From Hyphomicrobiales bacterium (GTDB lineage Bacteria; Pseudomonadota; Alphaproteobacteria; Rhizobiales; S144-23), in NCBI GenBank assembly GCA_015494375.1, contig WGBL01000082.1, positions 1 through 8,468 on the forward strand: DNA of 8,468 nt. Reading direction: 5' to 3'. This document shows, in pieces, positions 1 to 6,492 of the stretch; position 1 is the stretch's first letter; each line of letters opens with the position of its first letter. The notes below the pieces were generated by a model, which searched no databases, was not told the origin of the DNA, and saw only the letters and a list, made by a program, of their open reading frames with translations. The position numbers were made by a program, and so were the translations under genes.

Positions 1-25
1 GCCTTGCCAGGCGAACGCACCCGTT

Positions 26-66
26 GCGGCTCGGTGGATCTTTGCGATCAACCGAGCCGCTTTTCT
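26..66 (+). terminator. Intrinsic terminator of an upstream gene outside the window
   Basis: The arms GCGGCTCGGT (26-35) and ACCGAGCCGC (51-60) are perfectly complementary over 10 bp. After one mismatch, GATC (37-40) can pair with GATC (46-49), leaving a 5-base loop. The stem is followed directly by TTTTCT. A long GC-rich stem plus a T-run is the classic rho-independent form. The T-run lies only on the right, so it works for plus-strand transcription entering from the left. It separates that unseen gene from yebC, which therefore probably has its own promoter. Confidence 0.87.
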
Positions 67-238
67 GGGTCGAATGAGAAAGAGAGGTTGAAGTTTCGGT
101 GAAGACCGGGATTGAGATCGCGTTCGAGTGTGTGTTGGAGATCTCCGATCCTCACCCTCGTTCGGAACAGCATACTCGGCTGCTCGTGGACCGCCGTGGG
201 CAGCATCGGCGGCTGAGAAGCAGGTTGGGCCGATTCTG

Positions 239-254
239 TTAACAAAAGGTTAAC
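239..254 (+). promoter_or_regulatory. Full CtrA-type binding box (TTAA-N7-TTAAC)
   Basis: The sequence TTAACAAAAGGTTAAC matches the full CtrA recognition pattern TTAA-N7-TTAAC without mismatch. It is also symmetric (GTTAAC, 5 bases, GTTAAC at 238-254). CtrA is the alphaproteobacterial cell-cycle response regulator and this pattern is its established site. Two TTAA words at this spacing are uncommon in GC-rich DNA. The box lies about 223 bases before the yebC start and about 97 bases before the possible -10 element, farther than usual for direct activation. No clear promoter overlaps it, so its target is inferred. Another dyad-binding regulator is an alternative. Confidence 0.5.
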
Positions 255-327
255 GACTGCCCCGTTTCAAGACCGCGCCGCCGAGCGCCTGGGAGCTGCG
301 CCGCTTCGCGATGAGGAGCGCGGGCAG

Positions 328-356
328 TGGATTTTCAGCGCCGGCAATCCTATAAA
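328..356 (+). promoter_or_regulatory. Possible sigma-70-type promoter for yebC
   Basis: TATAAA at 351-356 is a good -10 hexamer in otherwise GC-rich DNA. Seventeen bases upstream lies TGGATT (328-333), only a weak -35. Transcription from here would give a leader of roughly 110 bases before the yebC ATG. A yebC promoter is expected because a terminator isolates the gene from upstream transcription. The weak -35 keeps the call tentative. Confidence 0.33.
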
Positions 357-476
357 CTAGGGCATGGAGAGGCCATCGGAAGGGCAGCAGATGGGAAGCG
401 CAGCAGAATAGGTCGAACCGCTCGCGACGAATCGAGGACGAGCAGGGCGAACGAGAAGACGGAATCGGAAGAAGCG

Positions 477-1223
477 ATGGCTGGTCATTCCAAATTCAAG
501 AACATCATGCACCGCAAGGGGCGCCAGGATGCCAAGCGCTCCAAGATCTTCTCCAAACTCGCCAAGGAGATCACGGTGGCGGCCAAGCTGGGGGCGCCCG
601 ATCCCGACATGAACCCGCGCCTGCGGCTTGCCATTCAGGCCGCCCGCGCTCAGAACATGCCCAAAGAGAACATCGAGCGCGCCATAAAAAAGAGCTCGGA
701 TGCAAACAGCGAGAATTATGAGGAGATTCGCTATGAGGGCTTCGGCGCAGGTGGCGTTGGTGTGATTGTCGAGACGCTGACGGACAATCGCAACCGCACC
801 GCGAGCGAGGTGCGGGCGATCTTTTCCAAGGCCGGCGGCAACCTCGGCGAGACGGGCTCGGTGTCGTTCATGTTCGAGCGTGTGGGCGCCATCGAGTACG
901 ACAGCGAAGTCGCCTCGGCCGACGACATGCTGGAGGCGGCGATCGAGGCGGGCGCCGACGACTGCACGAGCGGCGAGGAGGGGCATCAGATCTATTGCGA
1001 GCCCGAGGCGCTCCACGAGGTCGCCCAGGCGCTTGAGGCCCGCTTTGGTGCACCACGCTCGTCGGCGATTATCTGGCGACCGCAAAACACGGTTCCCCTC
1101 GACGACGAAACCGGCGAGAAACTCTTGAAGATGCTCGAGGCACTCGAGGACTGCGACGACGTTCAAAATGTCTATGCCAATTTCGAGATATCCGATGCGC
1201 TCATGGAGCGGATGAGCCGCTAG
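477..1223 (+). CDS. yebC: YebC/PmpR (TACO1) family protein
   Basis: This is a 248-residue protein of the usual family length. It begins with MAGHSKFKNIMHRKGRQDA, the family signature in its alphaproteobacterial form, where most other bacteria have SKWKNI. Further hallmarks are NPRLRLAIQAARAQNMPKENIERAIKK, split here as NPRLRLAIQ, NMPKENIERAIKK and then YEGFGAGGVGVIVE, and near residue 120 the stretch GGNLGETGSVSFMF. The start at 477 is chosen because the signature begins there and GGAAGAAG (467-474) precedes it; the frame is open 50 codons further upstream but that part is not family-like. YebC proteins are cytosolic. They were long annotated as DNA-binding regulators (PmpR of Pseudomonas). 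More recent work describes bacterial and mitochondrial members as ribosome-associated factors that ease synthesis of proline-rich stretches. In many proteobacteria yebC precedes ruvC; here no ruv gene follows. Confidence 0.96.
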   Translation: MAGHSKFKNIMHRKGRQDAKRSKIFSKLAKEITVAAKLGAPDPDMNPRLRLAIQAARAQNMPKENIERAIKKSSDANSENYEEIRYEGFGAGGVGVIVETLTDNRNRTASEVRAIFSKAGGNLGETGSVSFMFERVGAIEYDSEVASADDMLEAAIEAGADDCTSGEEGHQIYCEPEALHEVAQALEARFGAPRSSAIIWRPQNTVPLDDETGEKLLKMLEALEDCDDVQNVYANFEISDALMERMSR

Positions 1224-1524
1224 GCACGCAAAAGGCGTCAAGCAGTCTTTGTTGCAGCCTGCGGCCCCATGGTCCCCAGCGAGGCCCCCAGCGAGCCGCC
1301 CGCCGCGGCCCTAGTGACGATCACGACATTGCCCCAGTAAGCCCTTACCCCAGCAACCCCTAACCCAATAAGCCCTTACCGCAGGAAGCCCTCGCCCCGG
1401 AGAGCCGCCACAACGCGCATGACTGAGCCGTCGAAATCGAAGAACAACAATAGGTACAGCGCGGGAAAGGCGGTTCAAACAGTGGGAAAGATGGCTCCAA
1501 GAACCAAAGAGAAAGGCCTCGACG
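1224..1524. other. Spacer between yebC and the 88-codon gene
   Basis: No credible gene is present. The spacer holds a direct repeat CCCCAGCGAG (1274-1283 and 1286-1295) and the longer 16-bp degenerate tandem array at 1322-1400. I see no hairpin with a T-run directly after yebC, so read-through toward the next gene cannot be excluded. A 62-codon plus-strand frame opening at 1419 overlaps the next gene in another frame and looks like chance. Confidence 0.6.
1322..1400. repeat. Degenerate 15-16 bp tandem repeat, about five units
   Basis: Units begin at 1322 (CACGACATTGCCCCAG), 1338 (TAAGCCCTTACCCCAG), 1354 (CAACCCCTAACCCAA, one base shorter), 1369 (TAAGCCCTTACCGCAG) and 1385 (GAAGCCCTCGCCCCGG). 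Units two and four differ at one position; the outer ones are more diverged. The C-rich strand is on top. It lies in non-coding DNA between yebC and the small membrane protein gene. I do not recognise the repeat, and its function is unknown. Confidence 0.7.
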
Positions 1525-1791
1525 ATGTCCGGCAAAGCAATCACCCTAATTGTCGGCCTGGTGCTTATCGCTCTTGCCATTGTCTGGTTTGCGACCCCGC
1601 TCGATGACGTCGTGCTCACACGCCTGCGCCCGCCACCACCGCCGGCGACGGCCACCGAGCGCAGTTTGGCGCCCCAGACGCAGAGCACCCTCGATCTGCT
1701 CAAGATCGCACTCGATGCGGCCAATGCGGTGATCGGCCTCATCGGCCTCGCCATGGCCATTCGCTCGGCCCGCACGCGCAAGGAGCAGTAA
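1525..1791 (+). CDS. Small membrane protein with a five-proline run, unknown function
   Basis: The protein has 88 residues and I do not recognise a family. Residues 5-24 are strongly hydrophobic, an N-terminal membrane segment or uncleaved signal anchor. A linker follows with five consecutive prolines (residues 36-40, bases 1630-1644), then a second, weaker hydrophobic stretch at about 63-79 (ALDAANAVIGLIGLAMAI) and a short basic tail (RSARTRKEQ). AGAAAGG (1510-1516) sits eight bases before the ATG, a good Shine-Dalgarno. It is on the same strand as yebC, 301 bases downstream. The hydrophobic pattern, ribosome site and clean stop support a real gene. A proline run of this kind normally slows ribosomes and depends on EF-P or YebC-type help. 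Topology is inferred. Confidence 0.68.
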   Translation: MSGKAITLIVGLVLIALAIVWFATPLDDVVLTRLRPPPPPATATERSLAPQTQSTLDLLKIALDAANAVIGLIGLAMAIRSARTRKEQ

Positions 1792-1872
1792 CGCTCCCCC
1801 TCTGCGCGCGAGCGACGTGCAGGTTTGGCCGTGCGCCGCGTTGGCATCGCACAGCGTCGGCAATGCGCGGTG
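1792..1872. other. Convergent intergenic region
   Basis: Two small membrane protein genes end toward each other here. The DNA contains partial dyads such as GTGCG/CGCAC (1831-1852 area) and CCGCG/CGCGG, but no stem followed by a T-run on either strand. I therefore cannot name a terminator for either gene. Confidence 0.4.
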
Positions 1873-2112
1873 TCAATTGGCGGGGTCGGGCCCGGGGGTG
1901 CGGTCGTCCGTGGTTGCAGCGCCACCGCCGCGGGCCCCGGTGCGGCTGGCACCCGGGCGGAGGAAATTCACCCAAAAGTCATAAAAGCCGATGACGAGGC
2001 AAATGGTCATGACCACGATGAGGTCGGGTTCTGCGACGTAGTACATGACCACGGCGCAAAAGGCGACAAGCCCCGCCATGCCGACCAAGACCAGAATTCT
2101 GTCGAGCCACAT
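1873..2112 (-). CDS. Small two-helix membrane protein, last gene of the TRAP-amidase unit
   Basis: The protein has 79 residues and no family I can name. Residues 5-26 (RILVLVGMAGLVAFCAVVMY) and 31-49 (LIVVMTICLVIGFYDFWV) form two membrane segments joined by the short acidic turn VAEPD. The tail from about residue 53 is rich in Gly, Ala, Arg and Asp and probably disordered. The start ATG (2112-2110) lies 19 bases after the amidase stop and is preceded by GAGGTTAGG, a usable ribosome site. Strand and spacing suggest co-transcription with the amidase. It is too short to be a TRAP permease component; an accessory role is possible but only inferred. The hydrophobic pattern and operon position argue for a real gene. 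Confidence 0.7.
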   Translation of the reverse strand: MWLDRILVLVGMAGLVAFCAVVMYYVAEPDLIVVMTICLVIGFYDFWVNFLRPGASRTGARGGGAATTDDRTPGPDPAN

Positions 2113-2131
2113 CGTTGCCTAACCTCGCTAC

Positions 2132-3538
2132 TTAGCCTCTTGCCATCTCGTTTTCTTCCTCGCCGTCGTCTCGGCCTGCCAGGGCCACGCCTTCGCCGCC
2201 TTCCTCTCTGAGCGTTGCCACCAATGAGCGCGCCGTTCTCAAGAGGCGCCCATCATCGCGCCGCGGCCCGACAAGCTGCACCCCGAGCGGCATGCCATCC
2301 ACCTCGAGCAGTGGCAAGGAAACTGCCGGCACACCGGCATAGGTCCAGAGTGCATTGAACACCGGATCGCCCGTGCTCTCGAGCCCCTTGGGCGCGGGAC
2401 CCGGCGCCGCCGGCGTCAGGATGGCATCATAGCGCTCGAAGATGCGTTCGAGCCCGGCATAGATGACATCCTGCATGGTGCGGGCGGAGTTGTATTGCTC
2501 GTCGCTGTAGCGCGCGCCTTCCTCCATGAGCTCGCGGAGTTTGGCGCTCGCCTTTTCCGGTTGCTCGGCAAAAAGTGGCCCGTAATTGCGGGCGATGTCC
2601 TTCATCTGCAGAATGCGCTGCCACTGCCAGGCCTCGGCGAACACATCGGGAAGCGTCACCTCGTCCACACGATCGCCGAGCGCCGCGACGAGCTCGGCGA
2701 AGGCGGCCTGTGTGTCAGGCTCGGCCGCAGACCACTTGGGCGTCTTGACGAACGCGAACATGGGGCGTGCGGGCGGTCGCGACATGGCGAGGCGATGGAG
2801 CGGCGGCCGGCTGCGCGGGTAGGACGCGGGATCGCGGCTGTCGCTTGCCGTCAGGCAGTCGGCAACAAGGGCAAGGTCCTCGACGCTGCGGGCAAAGAGG
2901 CCAATGGTGTCGAGCGGCGCCGACTGCTCGAGACAGCCCACCCGGGCGATGAGCCCGAAGGTGGGCTTGTAGCCGAAGACGCCGCAAAAGCTCGCCGGGC
3001 GAATGACCGAGCCCGCCGTCTGCGTACCGAGCGCGGCGGGGACCATGGCGTCGGCGACAGCCGCCGCCGAGCCGCTCGACGAGCCGCCTGGCGTGCGCTC
3101 GGGATCGTGCGGATTGCGGGTCTTGCCCGGCGCAAAAACGGCAAGCTCGGTGGTTACCGTCTTGCCGAGAATGATGGCGCCGGCATCCCTTAAGGCCGCC
3201 ACACAACTGGCGTCGAATTGGGGCCGCCGGCCGGCATGGATGACGGTGCCATTCTCGGTTGGCGTGTCGGCGGTGTCGATAATGTCCTTGATGCCAATGG
3301 GCACGCCATGGAGCGGGCCGACGCCATGCCCGCGCGCGCGCTCCTCGTCGCGCAGATCGGCCGCTTTGCGCACCGCCTCGGGATCGAGATAGGCCCAGGC
3401 GCCCACCACCGGCTCACGCGCCTTGATGCGCGCGAGATGCGCCTCGACGAGCGCGCGCGCACTCAATTGCCCTTCTGCAATGCGCGCCGCGGCCTCGGCC
3501 ACACCCAGCTGATTGAGATGATCGTCGCTCATGGTCAT
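2132..3538 (-). CDS. Amidase-signature family hydrolase
   Basis: This 468-residue enzyme belongs to the amidase-signature family (GatA/FAAH/malonamidase fold). The Ser-cisSer-Lys triad is visible: Lys84 in GVPIGIKDII, Ser153 in TPGGSSSGSA and Ser177 in TQTAGSVIRPA, with the 24-residue serine spacing typical of the family. The conserved FCGVFGYKPT follows, and the C-terminus has the usual GVPAVSLPL and MPLGVQLVGP blocks. There is no signal peptide, so it should act in the cytosol, hydrolysing a carboxamide to acid plus ammonia or amine. Specificity cannot be read from sequence; with no gatB or gatC nearby, a role as GatA is unlikely. The chosen ATG (3538) follows AGGA by four bases. ATG 3532 is equally possible, and an upstream ATG at 3604 would overlap the dctM stop but adds an atypical arginine-rich stretch. 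It lies 55 bases downstream of dctM on the same strand. Confidence 0.93.
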   Translation of the reverse strand: MTMSDDHLNQLGVAEAAARIAEGQLSARALVEAHLARIKAREPVVGAWAYLDPEAVRKAADLRDEERARGHGVGPLHGVPIGIKDIIDTADTPTENGTVIHAGRRPQFDASCVAALRDAGAIILGKTVTTELAVFAPGKTRNPHDPERTPGGSSSGSAAAVADAMVPAALGTQTAGSVIRPASFCGVFGYKPTFGLIARVGCLEQSAPLDTIGLFARSVEDLALVADCLTASDSRDPASYPRSRPPLHRLAMSRPPARPMFAFVKTPKWSAAEPDTQAAFAELVAALGDRVDEVTLPDVFAEAWQWQRILQMKDIARNYGPLFAEQPEKASAKLRELMEEGARYSDEQYNSARTMQDVIYAGLERIFERYDAILTPAAPGPAPKGLESTGDPVFNALWTYAGVPAVSLPLLEVDGMPLGVQLVGPRRDDGRLLRTARSLVATLREEGGEGVALAGRDDGEEENEMARG

Positions 3539-3593
3539 AGGGTCCTGGGCTCGTGTCCTTCTCTTGGCCGGCCCCCCTCGCTCAAGTGCCCCA

Positions 3594-5492
3594 TCAGCGC
3601 CCATAGACCTGTTCAGGCAGCCAGAGGGCGATCTCGGGGAATGTGTAGAGGAGGATCATGGCAATGAACACCATCGAGAGAAACGGCAGCACGCCTTTGA
3701 AGATCTCAATGAGCGTGACATGGGGCGGCGCCACGCCTTTCAGATAATAGGCCGCCATGGCCATGGGCGGGGTCAGGAACGATGTCTGGAGATTGAGCGC
3801 AACGAGAATGCCGAAGAACAATGGATCGATGCCGAAAACTGGCAGCATCGGCAGGAAGATCGGCACAAAGATGATGATGATCTCGGACCACTCGAGCGGC
3901 CAGCCGAGGAGGAAAATGATGAACTGCGCCAGCAGCAGGAACATCCAGGGCTTGAGGTCGAGCCCGAGCACGAACTCCTTAATGAGCGCCTCGCCGCCGA
4001 GATAGGAGAAGACGCTCGAGAACGTCCAGGAGCCGACGAACAGCCAGCACACCATGGCGGACGTGCGGACCGTGAGATAGACGGATTCGCGGAGCTTTTC
4101 CTGATCGTTGACCTTCCATGCCATGAGCCCGAGCGCGCCCAAGAGAAAGCCGATGTCGAGCGCCTGTATATTGGTTTTGTGAAAGGCGAAGGCGTCGTTG
4201 AGCTCGAGCACGAGGAAAAGGAAGAGGTAGACCCCGCCGAGCAAGAGCCCCACGAGTGCCCCCTTGCCGGCATAGGCAAAGAGCTTGGCAATATCCCCCC
4301 GGCCCGGCTCGAATGCTTTCAAAAGACCCGCACGGGCCAGGAGGCCGATGACGATGCTGAGCCCGATCCCGACACCGGGCCGGATAAGAAAGCCCGGCTC
4401 GCCCGGCAGATCAAGCCCCAGAATGCCGCCAAGAATGCCACGTAGAAATATATAGAGCACCGCGAGGATGACCGTTCCAATGGCGCCAAAGCCGAGCAAA
4501 TACAAGACACCGTCAAACGGTCCTGCCCTCGTGTTCCAGGGCGCGGCCTCCTCGCCATTCACGATTGCGGTGAGACGATAGGCGATCGCCAGCGCCAGCC
4601 CGCCGAGGGCGCCGATCGAGGCCGCTTCGGACGGCGTCGCAAGGCCGAACAGGATCGCTCCCAACACCGACAAAATGAGAAAGGCGAGCGGGAAGAACGA
4701 GGTCATGATCATGAACAGCACCTGTCCCCCCGAGACATCGGGCAAATCCTCATCGCGCGGTGCGGGGGCGATCTTGGGATTGAGAACCGCCCGGCCGACG
4801 ACATAGACCATGTAGAGCCCGGCGAGCATGAAACCCGGGATGAGCGCCCCGGCATAGAGCTTGACCACCGAGACGTTCGAGGTGGCGGCATAGACGATAA
4901 GCATGATGCTCGGCGGGATGAGAATGCCAAGACAGCCGCCCGCGCAGATGACACCCGAGGCAAAGCTCGTGTCATAGCGCGCCTTGAGCATGGCGGGGAA
5001 CGCAAGCAGCCCCATGAGCGTCACCACTGCGCCGATGATGCCGGTAGCGGTGGCAAAGAGCGCACAGGTGGCCAGCGCCGCCACCGCCATGGCTCCGGGC
5101 AGCCGCCGCGCCGCGATGTAGAGCGTATGAAAGAGCCGATCGACAATATTCGCCCGCTCGACGATGTAGCCCATGAACAGAAACAGTGGCACCGCCGTGA
5201 GAACGTCGTTGGCCATCACCGAATAGGTCTGGTTGACCAGAAGATCGAAAATGCGATTGTCGAACACCGTCTTCATGCGGGCGGGGTCGTAATAGGCGTA
5301 ATATCCGAACACCACCCCCATCGCCACCAGTGTAAAGGCGATGGGAAAGCCAAGCATGATCACGACGATGAAAAGCGCCAGCATGACCACGGCAATCTCG
5401 GGGTTGGTGAGATTGCCGAAAAACAGAAGCAGCATCACCGCTGCAATGACAGCGACAATGACAAAGAGCGAAACCGGCTGACGCGCGATCAT
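3594..5492 (-). CDS. dctM: TRAP transporter large permease subunit (DctM type, long form)
   Basis: The 632-residue polytopic inner-membrane protein is the large, ion-coupled transport subunit of a tripartite ATP-independent periplasmic (TRAP) transporter. Family marks include AVPLFLFMGYIVERANI (about 100-116), ATCALFATATGIIGAVVTLMG, the loop GGCLGILIPPSIMLIVYA (about 185-202), ATPSEAASIGALGG (about 286-298) and the C-terminal SFLTPPMAMAAYYLKGVAPP (571-590). Ordinary DctM proteins have roughly 430 residues. Here about 150 extra residues (about 312-464), with four more hydrophobic segments, separate the N-terminal half from the C-terminal half, which resumes at LRESVYLTVRTSAM. Similarity is best with the mannitol/chloroaromatic type (FcbT3/TakM-like). 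Its ATG overlaps the dctQ stop as ATGA, indicating translational coupling. Substrate unknown. Confidence 0.95.
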   Translation of the reverse strand: MIARQPVSLFVIVAVIAAVMLLLFFGNLTNPEIAVVMLALFIVVIMLGFPIAFTLVAMGVVFGYYAYYDPARMKTVFDNRIFDLLVNQTYSVMANDVLTAVPLFLFMGYIVERANIVDRLFHTLYIAARRLPGAMAVAALATCALFATATGIIGAVVTLMGLLAFPAMLKARYDTSFASGVICAGGCLGILIPPSIMLIVYAATSNVSVVKLYAGALIPGFMLAGLYMVYVVGRAVLNPKIAPAPRDEDLPDVSGGQVLFMIMTSFFPLAFLILSVLGAILFGLATPSEAASIGALGGLALAIAYRLTAIVNGEEAAPWNTRAGPFDGVLYLLGFGAIGTVILAVLYIFLRGILGGILGLDLPGEPGFLIRPGVGIGLSIVIGLLARAGLLKAFEPGRGDIAKLFAYAGKGALVGLLLGGVYLFLFLVLELNDAFAFHKTNIQALDIGFLLGALGLMAWKVNDQEKLRESVYLTVRTSAMVCWLFVGSWTFSSVFSYLGGEALIKEFVLGLDLKPWMFLLLAQFIIFLLGWPLEWSEIIIIFVPIFLPMLPVFGIDPLFFGILVALNLQTSFLTPPMAMAAYYLKGVAPPHVTLIEIFKGVLPFLSMVFIAMILLYTFPEIALWLPEQVYGR

Positions 5493-6199
5493 CTGCTCGC
5501 TCCCCCCTCTCCATCCTCGCCCGCCTGTGCGTTGTTGGCCACATCTGCAATCGCTTCCGCCTCATCTGCCATCGTTTGCTTGAGGTCCTCGTCGGGCCGC
5601 ACCACGTCGACGGCTTCCGAGCCATGTCGGAGGATACGCTCCTCGGCCTCGTGCAAGAGCCGCTCCTCCATCTCCTCGATGTCCTCGAGATGGCCGGGCC
5701 ACGTGCCGGTGCGTAAACAGACGATACAGCGCGCCACCTGGGCAAGCCCCTGGATGAAGAGCAGCACACCCGCCGCAACAATGATCATCTTGAACTGGAA
5801 GATGGGCACATTGGCCGGGCTCATGACGCTGACCTCGTGATAGCGCAAAGAGCGGCTGGCGTATTTCCAGCCGGCGACAATGAGGGCAAGAACCCCTGGG
5901 TAGAAGAAAAGGAAATAAAGCACGAGCTCGACAGCGGCCTGGGTCTTTTTCGGCCACAGGCGATAGAGCACGTCGCCCCGCACATGGCCATCGCGCGAGA
6001 GCGTATAGGCGCCCGCCATCATAAACAGCGTGCCATACATCATGTAGGAGATGTCAAAGGCCCAAGATGTCGGATCGCGCAGGACATAGCGCACAAAGAC
6101 CTCATAGCCCACACCCAGCGCCAAGATCAGTATGCACCAGGAAAACGCCTTACTGATCAGCGAGGTCAGGCGGTCGATGAAAAAGATGAACGATTGCAC
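5489..6199 (-). CDS. dctQ: TRAP transporter small permease subunit (DctQ type)
   Basis: The 236-residue protein has the four-helix DctQ layout: segments at about 17-38, 49-67, 91-113 and 136-160. Family-like motifs are EVFVRYVLRDPTSWAFDIS and the loop LSRDGHVRGDVLYR (about 67-80). DctQ forms the membrane complex with DctM and helps dock the binding protein. The start is GTG at 6199, preceded by AGGGG six bases upstream, weaker than the dctP site. The stop overlaps the dctM start. Unusual is a hydrophilic tail of about 70 residues (from about 168) with runs such as EDIEEMEERLLHEAEERI, likely a charged helix or coiled coil on the cytosolic side; typical DctQ proteins (about 160-190 residues) end soon after the last helix. 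Confidence 0.92.
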   Translation of the reverse strand: MQSFIFFIDRLTSLISKAFSWCILILALGVGYEVFVRYVLRDPTSWAFDISYMMYGTLFMMAGAYTLSRDGHVRGDVLYRLWPKKTQAAVELVLYFLFFYPGVLALIVAGWKYASRSLRYHEVSVMSPANVPIFQFKMIIVAAGVLLFIQGLAQVARCIVCLRTGTWPGHLEDIEEMEERLLHEAEERILRHGSEAVDVVRPDEDLKQTMADEAEAIADVANNAQAGEDGEGGASR

Positions 6200-6230
6200 G
6201 TAGAGCCCCTGGCGAATTGGTTATGTCGAC

Positions 6231-6290
6231 TTGCTGATTCGCTTGCTGATCTGGTTGCTCATCGGCTCGATAAGCTGCTCAATGAGCTGT
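6231..6290. repeat. Degenerate 12-bp tandem repeat in the dctQ leader, five units
   Basis: Consecutive 12-base units on the plus strand are TTGCTGATTCGC, TTGCTGATCTGG, TTGCTCATCGGC, TCGATAAGCTGC and TCAATGAGCTGT. The first two share eight leading bases and the last two match at nine of twelve. Read on the minus strand in one frame the units give four-residue repeats (QLIE, QLIE, PMSN, QISK, RISK). The array ends about 30 bases before the dctQ start. Whether it acts as RNA, as DNA or as remnant coding sequence is not determinable. Confidence 0.6.
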
Positions 6291-6328
6291 TTGGTGTTCC
6301 GCCCGAACTGTCTGGCGGATTCTCGCGA

Positions 6329-6382
6329 GCGCGCCCAGGCCGGAGCAAATCCAACTCTGAGCAATCCCCTGTCTGGGCGCGC
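6329..6382 (-). promoter_or_regulatory. Long-range inverted repeat between dctP and dctQ
   Basis: GCGCGCCCAGGC (6329-6340) is complementary to GTCTGGGCGCGC (6371-6382) over 11 of 12 positions, with a 30-base loop. In the minus-strand transcript the single non-pair is C-A. The right arm also contains the self-complementary TGGGCGCGCCCA, so it could pair with itself in a second molecule. It may add RNA structure between the binding protein and permease messages. GC-rich DNA yields such repeats by chance fairly often. Confidence 0.3.
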
Positions 6383-6492
6383 CCAAGGCCGTTGGCAGCG
6401 CACAATGCACTGAGCCCCCATTGCTCCGCCTATGGCGCGCAGAAATGGGCCTGCCTGCTCCTGTGCCGGCCACCACCCCGTTTCCTTCCAGC

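Larger units (their letters stand above)
67..476. other. Gene-free stretch upstream of yebC
   Basis: No convincing gene lies here. A minus-strand reading frame of 65 codons (245-48) would use a TTG start and run into the terminator stem, and it resembles no family I know. The plus-strand frame leading into yebC from a GTG at 327 is only an upstream extension without family similarity. Other contents are a perfect palindrome GGAGATCTCC (137-146), a short dyad CCGCCG/CGGCGG (191-196 and 207-212), the CtrA-type box at 239-254 and a possible -10 element at 351-356. Confidence 0.6.

Noticed and set aside
48..245. Minus-strand frame of 65 codons left of the CtrA-type box
   Set aside because: It needs a TTG start, ends inside the terminator stem and has no recognisable motif or convincing ribosome site.
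327..476. Fifty-codon N-terminal extension of yebC
   Set aside because: The family signature MAGHSKFKN begins at 477 with a ribosome site; the extension starts with GTG, overlaps the possible promoter and is not family-like.
357..1241. Long minus-strand frame opposite yebC
   Set aside because: It is a mirror of yebC codon structure in GC-rich DNA; the plus-strand product is a clear family member.
1311..1952. Minus-strand frame of 213 codons across the 88-codon gene
   Set aside because: It is rich in Arg, Pro and Ala with no domain, crosses the tandem repeat and both small membrane genes, and lacks an evident ribosome site.
3531..4445. Plus-strand frame of 304 codons opposite dctM
   Set aside because: Its Glu/His/Gln-rich product is the complement of hydrophobic codons; the DctM reading is unambiguous.
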